Below, piece after piece: positions 23,039-31,726 of a DNA stretch of 64,000 bases. A program made the translations under genes and the position numbers. Origin of the DNA: an uncultured Coriobacteriaceae bacterium (lineage in GTDB: Bacteria > Actinomycetota > Coriobacteriia > Coriobacteriales > Atopobiaceae); assembly GCA_902798915.1 (NCBI GenBank), contig CADBYM010000008.1, positions 1 to 64,000 of the forward strand, written 5' to 3'. Under the pieces are notes generated by a model. The model was not told the DNA's origin. It did not search any database and saw only the letters and a list, made by a program, of their open reading frames with translations. Positions within the stretch are counted from its first letter, which is position 1. Every line of letters begins with the position of its first letter.

Positions 23039-24739
23039 TCACCCGACGAGTACCTCTTTGCCTCGGAAGGTGATGCCCCAGTGGTGGATGCGCGTTGGGT
23101 CCACGCCGCGCTCGACGAGGTCGGCGTCGTAGTCCTTGTTCTCTATCTGGGTGAGGGCGTGCGCGAGCGTGTCCTCCAGGGTCTCCTCACCGCGGCGCGG
23201 GTCGAAGACCTTGAACTCGATGACGTGGGCCTCTCCATCCGGTCCGCACGTCGTCTTGTCGCGCGGCTCGAGCATGACGTCGTAGCGGCCGTAGCCGCTC
23301 TCGCGGTTGGAGCGCAACACGTGTGTGGCCCGCATATGTACCAGCAGCCCCAGCACCAGGCCATGCCAGAAGCGTTCGGGCTGCTCCCGCTTGGAGGGGC
23401 GAGTGGCCGAGTCGAAGGCGGACATCACGTCACTGGCGAGATCGGAAAGGTAGTCGTTCATTGCCTCGGCGTCGCAGGCTGCGAGTGACCGGCAGAAGGC
23501 GTTCCAGCTTCCCTCGACGCACTCGAACCAGCTTCGTACGAGCTGGCTGAACAGCTCGCGTATCTCTAGGTTGGGCAGCCTGAGTACGTAAGTCTTGGGT
23601 GGCACGTTGCCCTTGACTCGTACCAGCCTGAGGTAGCCAGTAGCCAGAAGCAGCGACCAAACCGCGCCCTGACTTGTTCGCAGCGAGCGGAAATCCACGA
23701 ACTGGCCTGCAGGCTTTCCCACCTCGTCGCCATCAAGCAGCGTCTCGAAGTCTTCCTTGAGCTCGGCCGGTCCCCTGCGCACGAGGCTGGAGACCAGCGC
23801 GTTGGAGCTAGATCCGGCCCAGTAGGTGTCGATCTCTCTCTTGTCCAGCATGTTGGTTACCGACCAGGGATTGTAGATGCCTGCCACCCCGCCGAAGACG
23901 TACCCGTCGTACCAGTTGCGCACATCGTTTGCCATGTCCTGCAGGCCGAACTCCTCGAGTGCCGCGTTCACCTCGCCTTGCGTGAATCCACAGGCATCTT
24001 GGTACTTGGGCGTGGCCGTTGTCACGACATTGGGGTTGTTCATGTCCGAGAAGATGGACTCGCTGGCGACGCGGGTGATGCCCGTTATGAGGGCTCGACC
24101 TAGGTCGGGGTTGGTCTTGAAGGTCGAGTTGAAGAGACCCCGTACGAAGTCTGCCATACCGTCCCACCAGCCGCCCAGCCAAGCCTCCTGCATGGGGGTG
24201 TCGTACTCGTCGAGCAACACTACCGGCTTCACGCCCCAGTGGGCGCGAAGTGCTCGACATAGGCGCTTGAGGCAGGTCCGGGCAGCGACGTCGGGCATGT
24301 CGTCAGAGACGTCAGCGAGGAAGATGCGGTCGCCTGTCGTGACGCTTGGGGACTCCTGCAGGTAGCTGTGAGCCTCAACTTCCGCGCAGAGCATCTGCTT
24401 CATAAGCTCCTTGCTCTCTGCGAGAGACTCTCCCTTGCAGTCGGCGAAGCTCACGAAGACGACCGGCACCGTGCCCTGAAGCGCCCGCATGCTAGGGTCT
24501 TTCCACACGTCCAGGCCCCCAAAGAGCTCCTCGCCCCGTCCTGCGAGGTCGGTGGAGAGGAAGCAACGCACGGTGTCGAGCAAGAGGGTCTTGCCGAAGC
24601 GTCGGGGTCGGCAGATGAGGGTGACGTCATCCTGCGAGCGCCACCAATCGACGACGAAGCCAGTCTTGTCCACGTAGAAGCAGTTGTTAATGCGTAGGTC
24701 CTCGAAGCCCTGCCGGCCTATGCTCACGATACGCGCCAT
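23039..24739 (-). CDS. AAA-ATPase-like / PD-(D/E)XK nuclease-superfamily protein
   Basis: 566 residues, GGAAGGAG before the ATG. The start GRQGFEDLRINNCFYVDKT and Walker A-like CRPRRFGKTLLLDT, with Walker B VVLLDEYDTPMQ, define the AAA-ATPase_like family (the group often annotated ATP-binding protein in Bacteroides, Clostridia and Coriobacteriia). The C-terminal part (residues 470-560: GRYDVMLEPRD, HVIEFKVF) is a PD-(D/E)XK nuclease-type domain with D...E-x-K. These proteins occur in many copies per genome and their job is unknown; defence or mobile-element functions have been suggested. It sits between two 178-bp direct repeats. Confidence 0.88.
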   Translation of the reverse strand: MARIVSIGRQGFEDLRINNCFYVDKTGFVVDWWRSQDDVTLICRPRRFGKTLLLDTVRCFLSTDLAGRGEELFGGLDVWKDPSMRALQGTVPVVFVSFADCKGESLAESKELMKQMLCAEVEAHSYLQESPSVTTGDRIFLADVSDDMPDVAARTCLKRLCRALRAHWGVKPVVLLDEYDTPMQEAWLGGWWDGMADFVRGLFNSTFKTNPDLGRALITGITRVASESIFSDMNNPNVVTTATPKYQDACGFTQGEVNAALEEFGLQDMANDVRNWYDGYVFGGVAGIYNPWSVTNMLDKREIDTYWAGSSSNALVSSLVRRGPAELKEDFETLLDGDEVGKPAGQFVDFRSLRTSQGAVWSLLLATGYLRLVRVKGNVPPKTYVLRLPNLEIRELFSQLVRSWFECVEGSWNAFCRSLAACDAEAMNDYLSDLASDVMSAFDSATRPSKREQPERFWHGLVLGLLVHMRATHVLRSNRESGYGRYDVMLEPRDKTTCGPDGEAHVIEFKVFDPRRGEETLEDTLAHALTQIENKDYDADLVERGVDPTRIHHWGITFRGKEVLVG

Positions 24740-24933
24740 GTGCGTCTCCTTCCGCGTCTTTTGCGGTCATTGTACTCCATGCCCACGGATTGGTTGTCCC
24801 TGTCTCGCGCTGCCGTTCAGTGCGGGTCAGTCGTCGCAGCATCTATCCAGTCGAATGTGCGTTATCGGTTTGGAGGGACTGGCTAAGAGGGGTGTGCGAT
24901 GGAGGGCGAACGCCGCAGATTGCCACGAGAGGG

Positions 24934-25111
24934 TATATGCTTTGTGCATAAGTGCAGAAAATCGACGCGCACCATGGCCGCTAACTGGGAAGTTACCGGA
25001 TTTGATAACGATTTTCCACACTGGCTAAAATGGCCACCGTGGAAAATCGTTATCAAAAGTGGTAAAACACCAGTTGACGACGAATCAAGGCAACGATTTT
25101 CTGCACTAAAT
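24934..25111. repeat. 178-bp structured repeat, copy 2
   Basis: Same orientation as copy 1. The outer ends are a perfect 14-bp inverted pair here (AGTGCAGAAAATCG / CGATTTTCTGCACT). The flanking 24740-24933 and 25112-25219 show no gene. Compensating changes (GGCTAAAATGGCC for GGCTAAAATAGCC) leave the hairpin largely intact. Confidence 0.8.
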
Positions 25112-25219
25112 ACTTCCGGCCTGACTTCTGTCGTGCGTGACGACCTGCCCTTCCCCTCGTGGCGGTTCGATTGTTGCCCTCTTGGCGGGATGACGGCTCT
25201 TTATTTGGAGCGTTGACGC

Positions 25220-25852
25220 CTAACGCTTCCTCACGGGGTGCCTCACGACGGTGCGCATCTTTGCGGGATTTGCCTTGCGTGGGTCCGAGAGGTAGATCTC
25301 GTGGTGGCGACGCACGTCCGAGAAGTCCGGCACGTAGCCCTGAGCCTCAGCGAACTCGTGCATCGCGGCGACCGTCGCGGGTTCGTTGTCGTAGGGACCC
25401 ACGTGCATGCACTGGACGCAGAGGCCCTCGTCGACCTCGATGAGCCGGACGGGGGAGAAGTCGAGCTTCTTCTTGGCCGTTGCGGTCTCGATGGCCCACG
25501 CGAAGTCCGCCTCGCTCACGAACTCGGGCACGCGGATGGCCGAAACCCAGTTGAAGGATGACTTGTCATGGTAGTCCACGCCCTCGATGCCCGGCTGCCA
25601 CCAGAAGCCCTCGAGGGGTGGCACCACGTACTGAAAGAAGCCGTCAATGACGTGGTCGGTCTTGTAACTCATCTTGAGCGTGTAGGCCACGCCATAGAGA
25701 AGCTCGAGCGCGTGCTGGTAGGCACCGCTCTCCTCATTGGGATCGCCTACGCCCTCGATAGCGAGAAAGCGCATGGATGGCACTTGGACGATGGAAGGCT
25801 TCGTCTTGGGCTGGTAGAGGTCGCGGTACTCCTTCTTGAAGTCGAATGGCAT
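25220..25852 (-). CDS. GyrI-like small-molecule-binding domain protein
   Basis: 210 residues from the ATG at 25852 (AAAGGA upstream). The sequence KEYRDLYQPKTKPSIVQVPSMRFLAIEG, GYVVPPLEG-type middle and MHVGPYDNEPATVAAMHEF belong to the GyrI-like superfamily found alone or attached to MerR/AraC regulators. Stand-alone members may bind or hydrolyse small hydrophobic compounds. No regulator domain is attached. A second GyrI-like module occurs in the MerR protein at 53139-53969. Confidence 0.82.
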   Translation of the reverse strand: MPFDFKKEYRDLYQPKTKPSIVQVPSMRFLAIEGVGDPNEESGAYQHALELLYGVAYTLKMSYKTDHVIDGFFQYVVPPLEGFWWQPGIEGVDYHDKSSFNWVSAIRVPEFVSEADFAWAIETATAKKKLDFSPVRLIEVDEGLCVQCMHVGPYDNEPATVAAMHEFAEAQGYVPDFSDVRRHHEIYLSDPRKANPAKMRTVVRHPVRKR

Positions 25853-25988
25853 GACGCGTCCTTTCGCACGGTTGGGTGAGTCTCCATGATAGTCTCCCAG
25901 ATGCTCTTCCGTCGAGGACGATTCCTTCTGTGCGCGTGTCCTATACTGTTGCATGCGGTTGTTTGGGTTGTCCTGGTGGGGTGGCAAT

Positions 25989-27179
25989 ATGAATGCTTTG
26001 CAACATGCGCTCAAGGGAGGATGCGTCGCGCCGCGGCCTTTCCTCGAAGGTAGCGATCGTGGCGTGGTCTACCTCGACTCGTGGCTGCCCGAAGGTTGGG
26101 TTTATCAGATTGCAGTCGGCAATCCCAAGCAATACGGATCGGTGGCGTCGCCAATTGTTCCCCTCATCGTCATGCGTACGAAGGACGAGCGCAGCGTCAT
26201 CTCCTATGTGGCGACAAATGTGTATGAGGACATTTCCCAAGGCGGGATGGGCATGAACGGCATGCTCGGCCCGATGGTGGGGTATGCGAACGTCTTCGGT
26301 TCCATGGCAGCCGCCGAGGGATACAAGAGTTACCTTGACCCACAGTCGAACATGCGCGTGCGGCAACTGACAGACGCCTCTCAGCTGTGTGACGAATGCG
26401 CGGTATCATATATGTCCGCGCTCGGTCTGCGGCTGTGTGGGGTCATACAAGAAACCAGCAAGCCCGATCCCATTGCGCGGGCTCGTTACCGGGAGCTCTT
26501 GCAGACGATGCCACCCGATCTGCAACGGTCGGCGTGGCCACAATGGCATCGCAGACTGTATAACGCGCTTTCGCAGGATGGTGCCGAGTTCATCGTGATG
26601 ACAGAGGTAAAGGTCACCACGAATGGCTTTAACGTTTGCCGCCAGCCCATGCAACGTCTATGGCAAACCGACTACGAGGTGTTCTTGTCCTGTCCCGCCG
26701 ACGAGTTTCCGGCCACGTTCAAGGAGTGCAATCGCGTACGGGAGTCCATCCGATGCGGAGCTGACTTCCAGTCACATACTGAGGCCATGCGCGCGTTCAT
26801 GCTTCAGCAGGCGATGATCACACGGGGCGGGGTGAACAATGCCATCTCGCAGATGATGAGCGACAACGCCGCCCACGCCGATAGGATGTCGGCCATCATG
26901 CAAGGGGCAAGCGACCACGCCACAAACGTCATGCACGACATGATGGCGTCGAATGCCGCGACCCATGACCGTGTGGCAAACATGCAATTCGAGACGATTG
27001 GCGGCTATGACGTGTATCGCGGCACCGATGGCAATCTCGTGCAGGCCGACATCGCCTTCGACCATGTGTACCAAGGAACCGTCGATGGCCAAGACTGGCT
27101 TTTGGGTGTGGAGGGTAGCTGGTTCGAGCCGAGTGCCGACTTCACCCATCTTGACCAGATCAAAGGCGGGGACTACTGA
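25989..27179 (+). CDS. Hypothetical 396-residue protein
   Basis: Start at 25989 behind GGTGGGGTGG; GTG or ATG further up is possible. No signal peptide. Residues 25-110 are beta-rich (VVYLDSWLPEGWVYQIAVG), the centre has paired Cys (LCDECAVSY), residues 265-320 form a Met/Ala/His-rich helix (ISQMMSDNAAHADRMSAIMQ), and the C-terminus has a WxxWx beta domain (GGYDVYRGTDGNLVQAD). The pattern recalls large hypothetical proteins of gut Firmicutes, but I do not recognise the family. It stands alone. Confidence 0.7.
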   Translation: MNALQHALKGGCVAPRPFLEGSDRGVVYLDSWLPEGWVYQIAVGNPKQYGSVASPIVPLIVMRTKDERSVISYVATNVYEDISQGGMGMNGMLGPMVGYANVFGSMAAAEGYKSYLDPQSNMRVRQLTDASQLCDECAVSYMSALGLRLCGVIQETSKPDPIARARYRELLQTMPPDLQRSAWPQWHRRLYNALSQDGAEFIVMTEVKVTTNGFNVCRQPMQRLWQTDYEVFLSCPADEFPATFKECNRVRESIRCGADFQSHTEAMRAFMLQQAMITRGGVNNAISQMMSDNAAHADRMSAIMQGASDHATNVMHDMMASNAATHDRVANMQFETIGGYDVYRGTDGNLVQADIAFDHVYQGTVDGQDWLLGVEGSWFEPSADFTHLDQIKGGDY

Positions 27180-27237
27180 GTGCCATGCGCATGGGGCCTG
27201 CGCATGGGGGCAGTCCCTTGTGGGCAAGGACGTAAGG

Positions 27238-28341
27238 CTACGCGAGCAACAAGCCTACGACCTTCTTCGTGAGTGCGTAGGTGCCCGGCGTTTTGCTTTC
27301 GCGCGGGCCGGCGACGTTGAGGGTGAGGCCATAGCCGAGCGTAGAGAGCCACGTGCGCACGTGGCCAAGTTCCGCGATGCTGCGAATCACGAGACAAGGG
27401 CGGCCGTAGTCCTCCGCAAAGCGCACCGTCATCTCGGTTCCGCTCTTTGGCTCGAGGCCGGAGGGTGCCACGATGAGCGTGGCGTGGGAGTCACGCACGT
27501 TCCAAGCAGTCCTCTCGACGTATCCCTCGCTTACGCCCTCCTTGAGCTCGGGGTAGCGCTCCAAGAGTCCTGGTGCCTGCGGCAGGTCCTCCGCAAGACC
27601 TCCCGGTGGGCACCAACCACAGATGGGAACCCCTGCCTCGCGTGCTGCATCCAAGGCGCCACGGTCGGCACCGGTCTGGCCGCCGGAGCGGATGTAGGAG
27701 ATGCGCGACAAGGACGACGAAATCGTGGCCACCTCGCTTTGCTGCTGGCGAATCGTCTCTTCGTCTACGGGGTCCGCCTGCGTAAGAATCTCCCATTCGT
27801 CGCGTGTGATCCAGTTCACGTCTTCCGTCTTGTAGTCGCCCACCAATTTGCGTGGGCGATTCCTGATGGAACGCTGGCGCGTGAAGCCGGTCTTCTCTTG
27901 GACGCGTCTGCTTTGGTCGTTGTCGTCGGTGTGGCCTGCCCAGATGGCCGCGAGCCCGAGTTCGCGAAACCCGTAGCGCATGACCTCGCGCACCGCCTCG
28001 GGCATGTAGCCCATGCCCCAGAGGGGCTTGCCAATCCAGAATCCCAGCTCCGCCTGGTCGCTGCCGATGGCGAGATCGGATGCCTCGCCGATTTTGAGCC
28101 CGATGGCACCGACGGGAGCATCGGGGTTCTCTGCGTCGCGCAAGGTGATGGCGAAGGTCTGGGGCTCGGTGAGCACGTCGTGAATCGCCTCTGCGCTCTC
28201 CTCGACACTCTGGTGCGCGGGCCATCCCGCAGCAGGGCCGACGTCGGGGTCTGACGCATAGGCAAAGAGGTATTTGGCGTCCGATTCGCGCCACGGTCGC
28301 AAGACGAGACGTTCCGTGCGTAGGGTTACGGGCCAAGCCAT
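27238..28341 (-). CDS. Fusion of a RimJ/RimL-type GNAT and a molybdenum-carrier/SLOG-like domain
   Basis: 367 residues with AGGAGG before the ATG. Residues 1-180 are a GNAT of the RimJ/RimL type (LRTERLVLRPWRESDA, FWIGKPLWGMGYMPEAVREV, NDQSRRVQEKTGF). Residues 215-367 are a Rossmann-like domain of the putative molybdenum carrier group (YIRSGGQTGADRGALDAA, GWCPPGG, VRDSHATLIV, SGTEMTVRFAE). The first is usually an acetyltransferase for amino groups; the second is structurally linked to the SLOG nucleotide-binding superfamily. Both look complete. This fusion is unusual and its reaction is unknown. Confidence 0.85.
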   Translation of the reverse strand: MAWPVTLRTERLVLRPWRESDAKYLFAYASDPDVGPAAGWPAHQSVEESAEAIHDVLTEPQTFAITLRDAENPDAPVGAIGLKIGEASDLAIGSDQAELGFWIGKPLWGMGYMPEAVREVMRYGFRELGLAAIWAGHTDDNDQSRRVQEKTGFTRQRSIRNRPRKLVGDYKTEDVNWITRDEWEILTQADPVDEETIRQQQSEVATISSSLSRISYIRSGGQTGADRGALDAAREAGVPICGWCPPGGLAEDLPQAPGLLERYPELKEGVSEGYVERTAWNVRDSHATLIVAPSGLEPKSGTEMTVRFAEDYGRPCLVIRSIAELGHVRTWLSTLGYGLTLNVAGPRESKTPGTYALTKKVVGLLLA

Positions 28342-28408
28342 ACGAGTTCCTCCTGTGTGGATGTGGTCTTGCTCCAGTATACGGCGGCAGGTGCGCGATT
28401 CGGCCTTC

Positions 28409-29236
28409 TCAACGTACGAACGGCCATGCTCCGTTTGCCAGTGCCTCTATGGCCGCTGGCACAGCGTCCTCCTCGCAGGGTCCGATGTGCCAGCGGGCAG
28501 CGGCGCTGACCTCGGGCACGGCACCCGCCACGGCGACGCCGTTGGGCACATGCGCGACCAGTTCCACGTCGTTGCCACCATCGCCGAAGGTGACGACCTG
28601 GTCGATGCCGATGCCGAGCGCCTCACAGATGATCTTGATGCCACTCGCCTTGCTGTATCCGGGAGGTGCCATGTTGAGAAAGCCAGCCATGGGGACGTTG
28701 AAGTCCAGCTCGGGAACCTCGTGGGCAACCAGGTCGTAGAGCCTGCGTGTGCGGTCCAGGTCCCCGTCGCAAAAGACGTTCATCTTGACTATGGGGAAGT
28801 CGGGGATTCCAACGGCGTCGCGTGCCTGCTCGGCGTACACGGGGAAGCTGAGCGCAAGGTCCTCGCGCGTTCCCTCCACAAGAAGGGGCGTGCCGCCGTC
28901 AAAGACGATTGCCCCGACGCCGGGCAGCTCGTGTATCACCTCTGCGACATGTTCGATGGCCGCATGTGGCAGGTGTTCCTCATGGATGAGCGCGCCGTCC
29001 AAATATACCTGCATCCCGTTGGTTCCAAGGGCCGTCGCGACGCAGGCGTCATCACCGCCGAAGGTGGGGACCACGTGGCTGATGCCGCGTCCGCTCGCAG
29101 GACCCACGTGGATGCCGGCGGCCATTGCCGCATGGAAGGCCTCGATCACGCGTGGCGATACGACGCGATGTCCGTATGGCAGCAGGGTGCCGTCGATGTC
29201 CGAAAGGATGAGCTTGATCTCCTGATGGCCGTCCAT
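28409..29236 (-). CDS. HAD-superfamily Cof-type phosphatase
   Basis: 275 residues, ATG at 29236 with GAGGAGG upstream. HAD motif I is LILSDIDGTLL, motif IV VTFGDGGNDVELV, with a Lys near GYSKASGIK, and a C2B cap between them as in Cof/YidA sugar or nucleotide phosphatases. Cytosolic; the substrate cannot be predicted. Divergent from the deformylase. Confidence 0.88.
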   Translation of the reverse strand: MDGHQEIKLILSDIDGTLLPYGHRVVSPRVIEAFHAAMAAGIHVGPASGRGISHVVPTFGGDDACVATALGTNGMQVYLDGALIHEEHLPHAAIEHVAEVIHELPGVGAIVFDGGTPLLVEGTREDLALSFPVYAEQARDAVGIPDFPIVKMNVFCDGDLDRTRRLYDLVAHEVPELDFNVPMAGFLNMAPPGYSKASGIKIICEALGIGIDQVVTFGDGGNDVELVAHVPNGVAVAGAVPEVSAAARWHIGPCEEDAVPAAIEALANGAWPFVR

Positions 29237-29326
29237 GGGCCCTCCTCGCCTCGTGGGACAGCATATAATGTAGCGCAACGAGTGGCGCTGGTGGTCAACC
29301 CACCGAGCGAGGAAGGCGAGGAAACC

Positions 29327-29740
29327 GTGATCCGACCCATCATGACGATGAAGTTCTTTTTGCAGAAGCCCAGCGAGGAGGCCGACGAAGGCGACGCCGA
29401 GGTCGTGCGTGACCTGGTGGAGACGCTCGATTCAAAGCGGGCCACCTGCGTGGGCATGGCGGCAAACATGATCGGTGTGCGCAAGCGCATCATCGCCGTG
29501 GTGGATGAGGACGGCTCCATTCTCGCCATGCTCAACCCGCAGATTACGAATTGCAGCGGGCCATACGACGCCGAGGAAGGCTGCTTGTCCCTGTCGGGCA
29601 CACGACCGACGCGACGATACAAGCGCATTGTGGTCTCGTATGAGGACGTACACATGCAGGGCTGCCAGCGTACCTTCAAGGGTCGCGTCGCCCAGGCCGT
29701 GCAGCACGAGATCGACCACTGCAATGGCGTACTAATATAA
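29327..29740 (+). CDS. def: Peptide deformylase, short form
   Basis: 137 residues from the GTG at 29327 (GAGGCGAGGAAACC-type ribosome site), ATG at 29342 possible. The three motifs are seen: GMAANMIGV in place of the classic GxGxAAxQ, EEGCLSLSG with the metal Cys, and QHEIDHCNG with the two His ligands and Glu. It removes the formyl group from new proteins. The Asn for Gln in motif I marks it as the diverged short type found next to a canonical copy in many Gram-positives. Confidence 0.85.
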   Translation: MIRPIMTMKFFLQKPSEEADEGDAEVVRDLVETLDSKRATCVGMAANMIGVRKRIIAVVDEDGSILAMLNPQITNCSGPYDAEEGCLSLSGTRPTRRYKRIVVSYEDVHMQGCQRTFKGRVAQAVQHEIDHCNGVLI

Positions 29741-29832
29741 GGGCGTGTGTGATAAAGGCGTGTGTGGAAGTGGGCGCTTGCGTAGCAGCAGCTCCAAGGT
29801 GAATCGGCGTGCAACTCGGGGGGTTGTTCGGA

Positions 29833-30654
29833 ATGAAGAAGAACGCGTTGCCTGTAGCCTTGTTCGCAGTCTTCGAGGCCGTTGCCATCACGCTCTGGCT
29901 GACGAAGGACAACCTCTTCTACCTGTTCAACTTCACCTATATCGGTGCGGCGCTGGCGTTGGCAGTCGGCCTGTTCCTCCGGGGAAGCAACCACGCACGG
30001 AGAGTCAGCCAGCTCCTCGTCGGTCTGTACATGCTTGTGTATCTGGGCCTCATCTCGGGCGAGAACATGCAGATAGAGGGCTTTTGGTACTACCTGTTCA
30101 CCGGCGTCTTCGAAGCGGCCACCATCCACTACGCCGTGGCAAAGATATTCGGTCCGTTGCTCTTTGGGCGCGGCTGGTGCGGATACGCCTGCTGGACGGC
30201 CATGGTGCTTGACTTCTTGCCCTACAAGGTGCCGCAGCGGCCGAGAAGGAAGAGGTTGGGCGGGATACGCTACGTCACGTTCGCGGCTTCGCTCGGCTTT
30301 GTCGCCGCGCTGTTCCTGGCGCACGTGGGAAGCATCGAACGCATCATGTTCTGGGCGTTCATCGTCGGCAACGTGGCGTATTACGCCGTTGGCATTGCCT
30401 TGGCGTATGCGTTCAAGGACAACCGGGCCTTCTGCAAGTACGTGTGCCCGGTGACGGTGTTTCTCAAGCCCATGAGCTACTTTGCGCGAATCAGGGTCAC
30501 CTGCGACCACGACAAGTGCATCCAATGCGGCAGGTGCCGTCGCGTGTGCCCTATGGACGTGGACATGCTCGACGACTCCCGTAGGCGCGAGAACGGCACC
30601 GAGTGCATCCTGTGCCTCGAGTGCGCAAGGAACTGCCCGCGCAAGGCGCTGTGA
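29833..30654 (+). CDS. Membrane polyferredoxin-type 4Fe-4S protein (NapH/YccM-like)
   Basis: 273 residues; ATG at 29833 preferred, GTG at 29809 possible. Six or so hydrophobic helices with a loop RGWCGYACWTAMVLDF and KYVCPVTVFLKP, as in the NapH/NosR/RdxA group, and a C-terminal pair of cluster motifs (CDHDKCIQCGRCRRVCPMD and CILCLECARNCPRKAL). It should carry electrons at the cytoplasmic face of the membrane. No partner reductase is adjacent. It ends in AL at the stop, with 74 nt before the convergent LysR gene. Confidence 0.85.
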   Translation: MKKNALPVALFAVFEAVAITLWLTKDNLFYLFNFTYIGAALALAVGLFLRGSNHARRVSQLLVGLYMLVYLGLISGENMQIEGFWYYLFTGVFEAATIHYAVAKIFGPLLFGRGWCGYACWTAMVLDFLPYKVPQRPRRKRLGGIRYVTFAASLGFVAALFLAHVGSIERIMFWAFIVGNVAYYAVGIALAYAFKDNRAFCKYVCPVTVFLKPMSYFARIRVTCDHDKCIQCGRCRRVCPMDVDMLDDSRRRENGTECILCLECARNCPRKAL

Positions 30655-30728
30655 TGCATGGTGGCAACGCGACAACGCGGCAACGTGGCAGCGGGGAGGG
30701 TGACGTCACATCTGTTGGGTAGCCCTTG

Positions 30729-31610
30729 TCACCCGCACATGGGCGTTAGCTCGTCGATGAGGGCCTGCATGGGCTTGGTGGGCATGACCTTGCGCCAGAG
30801 CACCTTGTGAACGGCCTCGACATGGGGCGCAAGAGGACGGAAGCGGAGGTCGCCGGCATCGCTCTGCCCGTCCACCAGTCCACCGAAGGTGAAGACGACG
30901 CCCAACCCAGTGCTGACGAGGTATCGCGAGTTGAGGGGCAATCCTTGGGTTGCCACGATTTGCCGCTCGAGCTGTGTGCGCGCCGGTCCTGCCCAGTGCC
31001 GCAGCGTGCGACTCAGGCCATGCGGGGGCACGATGAGTGCGCGTCCCAGCAGGTCCTCTGCGCGTATGGCATCGAGGGCGGCAGGGGGGTCGTCGTAGCG
31101 CACGACGATGCCCCAAGCGTCTCGTAGGGGCAGCGTCAGCTGGTTGAACTCGGCGTTCTCGCCGGAGTTGCAGTCGAGCAGGAAGTCGTAGAAGCCGCGT
31201 GCGAAGTGCTCCTTGAGGTCGGCAGACGTGCCGTCGTGCACGTCAAAGGTGACGCTTGGGTAACGTCGGTGCACGCGCATGCAGGCGTTTGCGACGATCG
31301 AGAAGGCGCGCGTCTCTCCCGCGCCGATGTGCACCGTGCCGGTTACGCTGCTCTCGGGCATGGCCACCTCTTCGGCGGCCTTGTCTGCGAGCGCCAAGAT
31401 GTCGAGCGCGTAGCGATGGAGGACCGCGCCGCGATCGGTGAGCTCGATGCCGCTTCGGCCGCGCGTGAAGAGCGGCACTCCCATCTCCGCCTCCAACTGT
31501 GCCAGCTGTCGCGAGAGGGTGGGCTGCGTGACATGCAGGATCTTGGCGGCATCCGTGATGGATCCCTCGTCCGCGACGGCGGAGAAGTACCTGAGGATTC
31601 GTAGTTCCAT
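30729..31610 (-). CDS. LysR-family transcriptional regulator
   Basis: 293 residues, ATG at 31610 with AGGGGG 4 nt upstream (a second ATG lies directly before it). N-terminal winged helix (LRILRYFSAVADEGSITDAA, QPTLSRQLAQLE) and a periplasmic-binding-type effector domain (residues 90-293). Divergent from the MFS gene with 116 nt between starts; LysR proteins usually control the divergent gene, so it probably responds to the substrate of that transporter. Confidence 0.9.
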   Translation of the reverse strand: MELRILRYFSAVADEGSITDAAKILHVTQPTLSRQLAQLEAEMGVPLFTRGRSGIELTDRGAVLHRYALDILALADKAAEEVAMPESSVTGTVHIGAGETRAFSIVANACMRVHRRYPSVTFDVHDGTSADLKEHFARGFYDFLLDCNSGENAEFNQLTLPLRDAWGIVVRYDDPPAALDAIRAEDLLGRALIVPPHGLSRTLRHWAGPARTQLERQIVATQGLPLNSRYLVSTGLGVVFTFGGLVDGQSDAGDLRFRPLAPHVEAVHKVLWRKVMPTKPMQALIDELTPMCG

Positions 31611-31634
31611 CATGCCCCCTTGCATGCCTGGGAA

Positions 31635-31676
31635 GCATGCGAAATTGCTCAACATAGTTATTTGCAATACGTTCTA
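31635..31676. promoter_or_regulatory. Candidate LysR operator in the divergent region
   Basis: The AT-rich stretch ATTGCTCAAC...TTTGCAAT contains an interrupted dyad ATTGC/GCAAT between the LysR gene and the MFS start. It has the spacing class of LysR T-N11-A sites. Weak evidence. Confidence 0.3.
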
Positions 31677-31726
31677 AACCATACCAAAATTGAAGCGAAG
31701 ATAAAAGGCTCAATAAGGAGGCAGCT

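Noticed and set aside
22587..23042. 151-codon minus-strand frame in the intergenic region
   Set aside because: No ribosome site, Arg/Pro/Ser-rich, no recognisable family.
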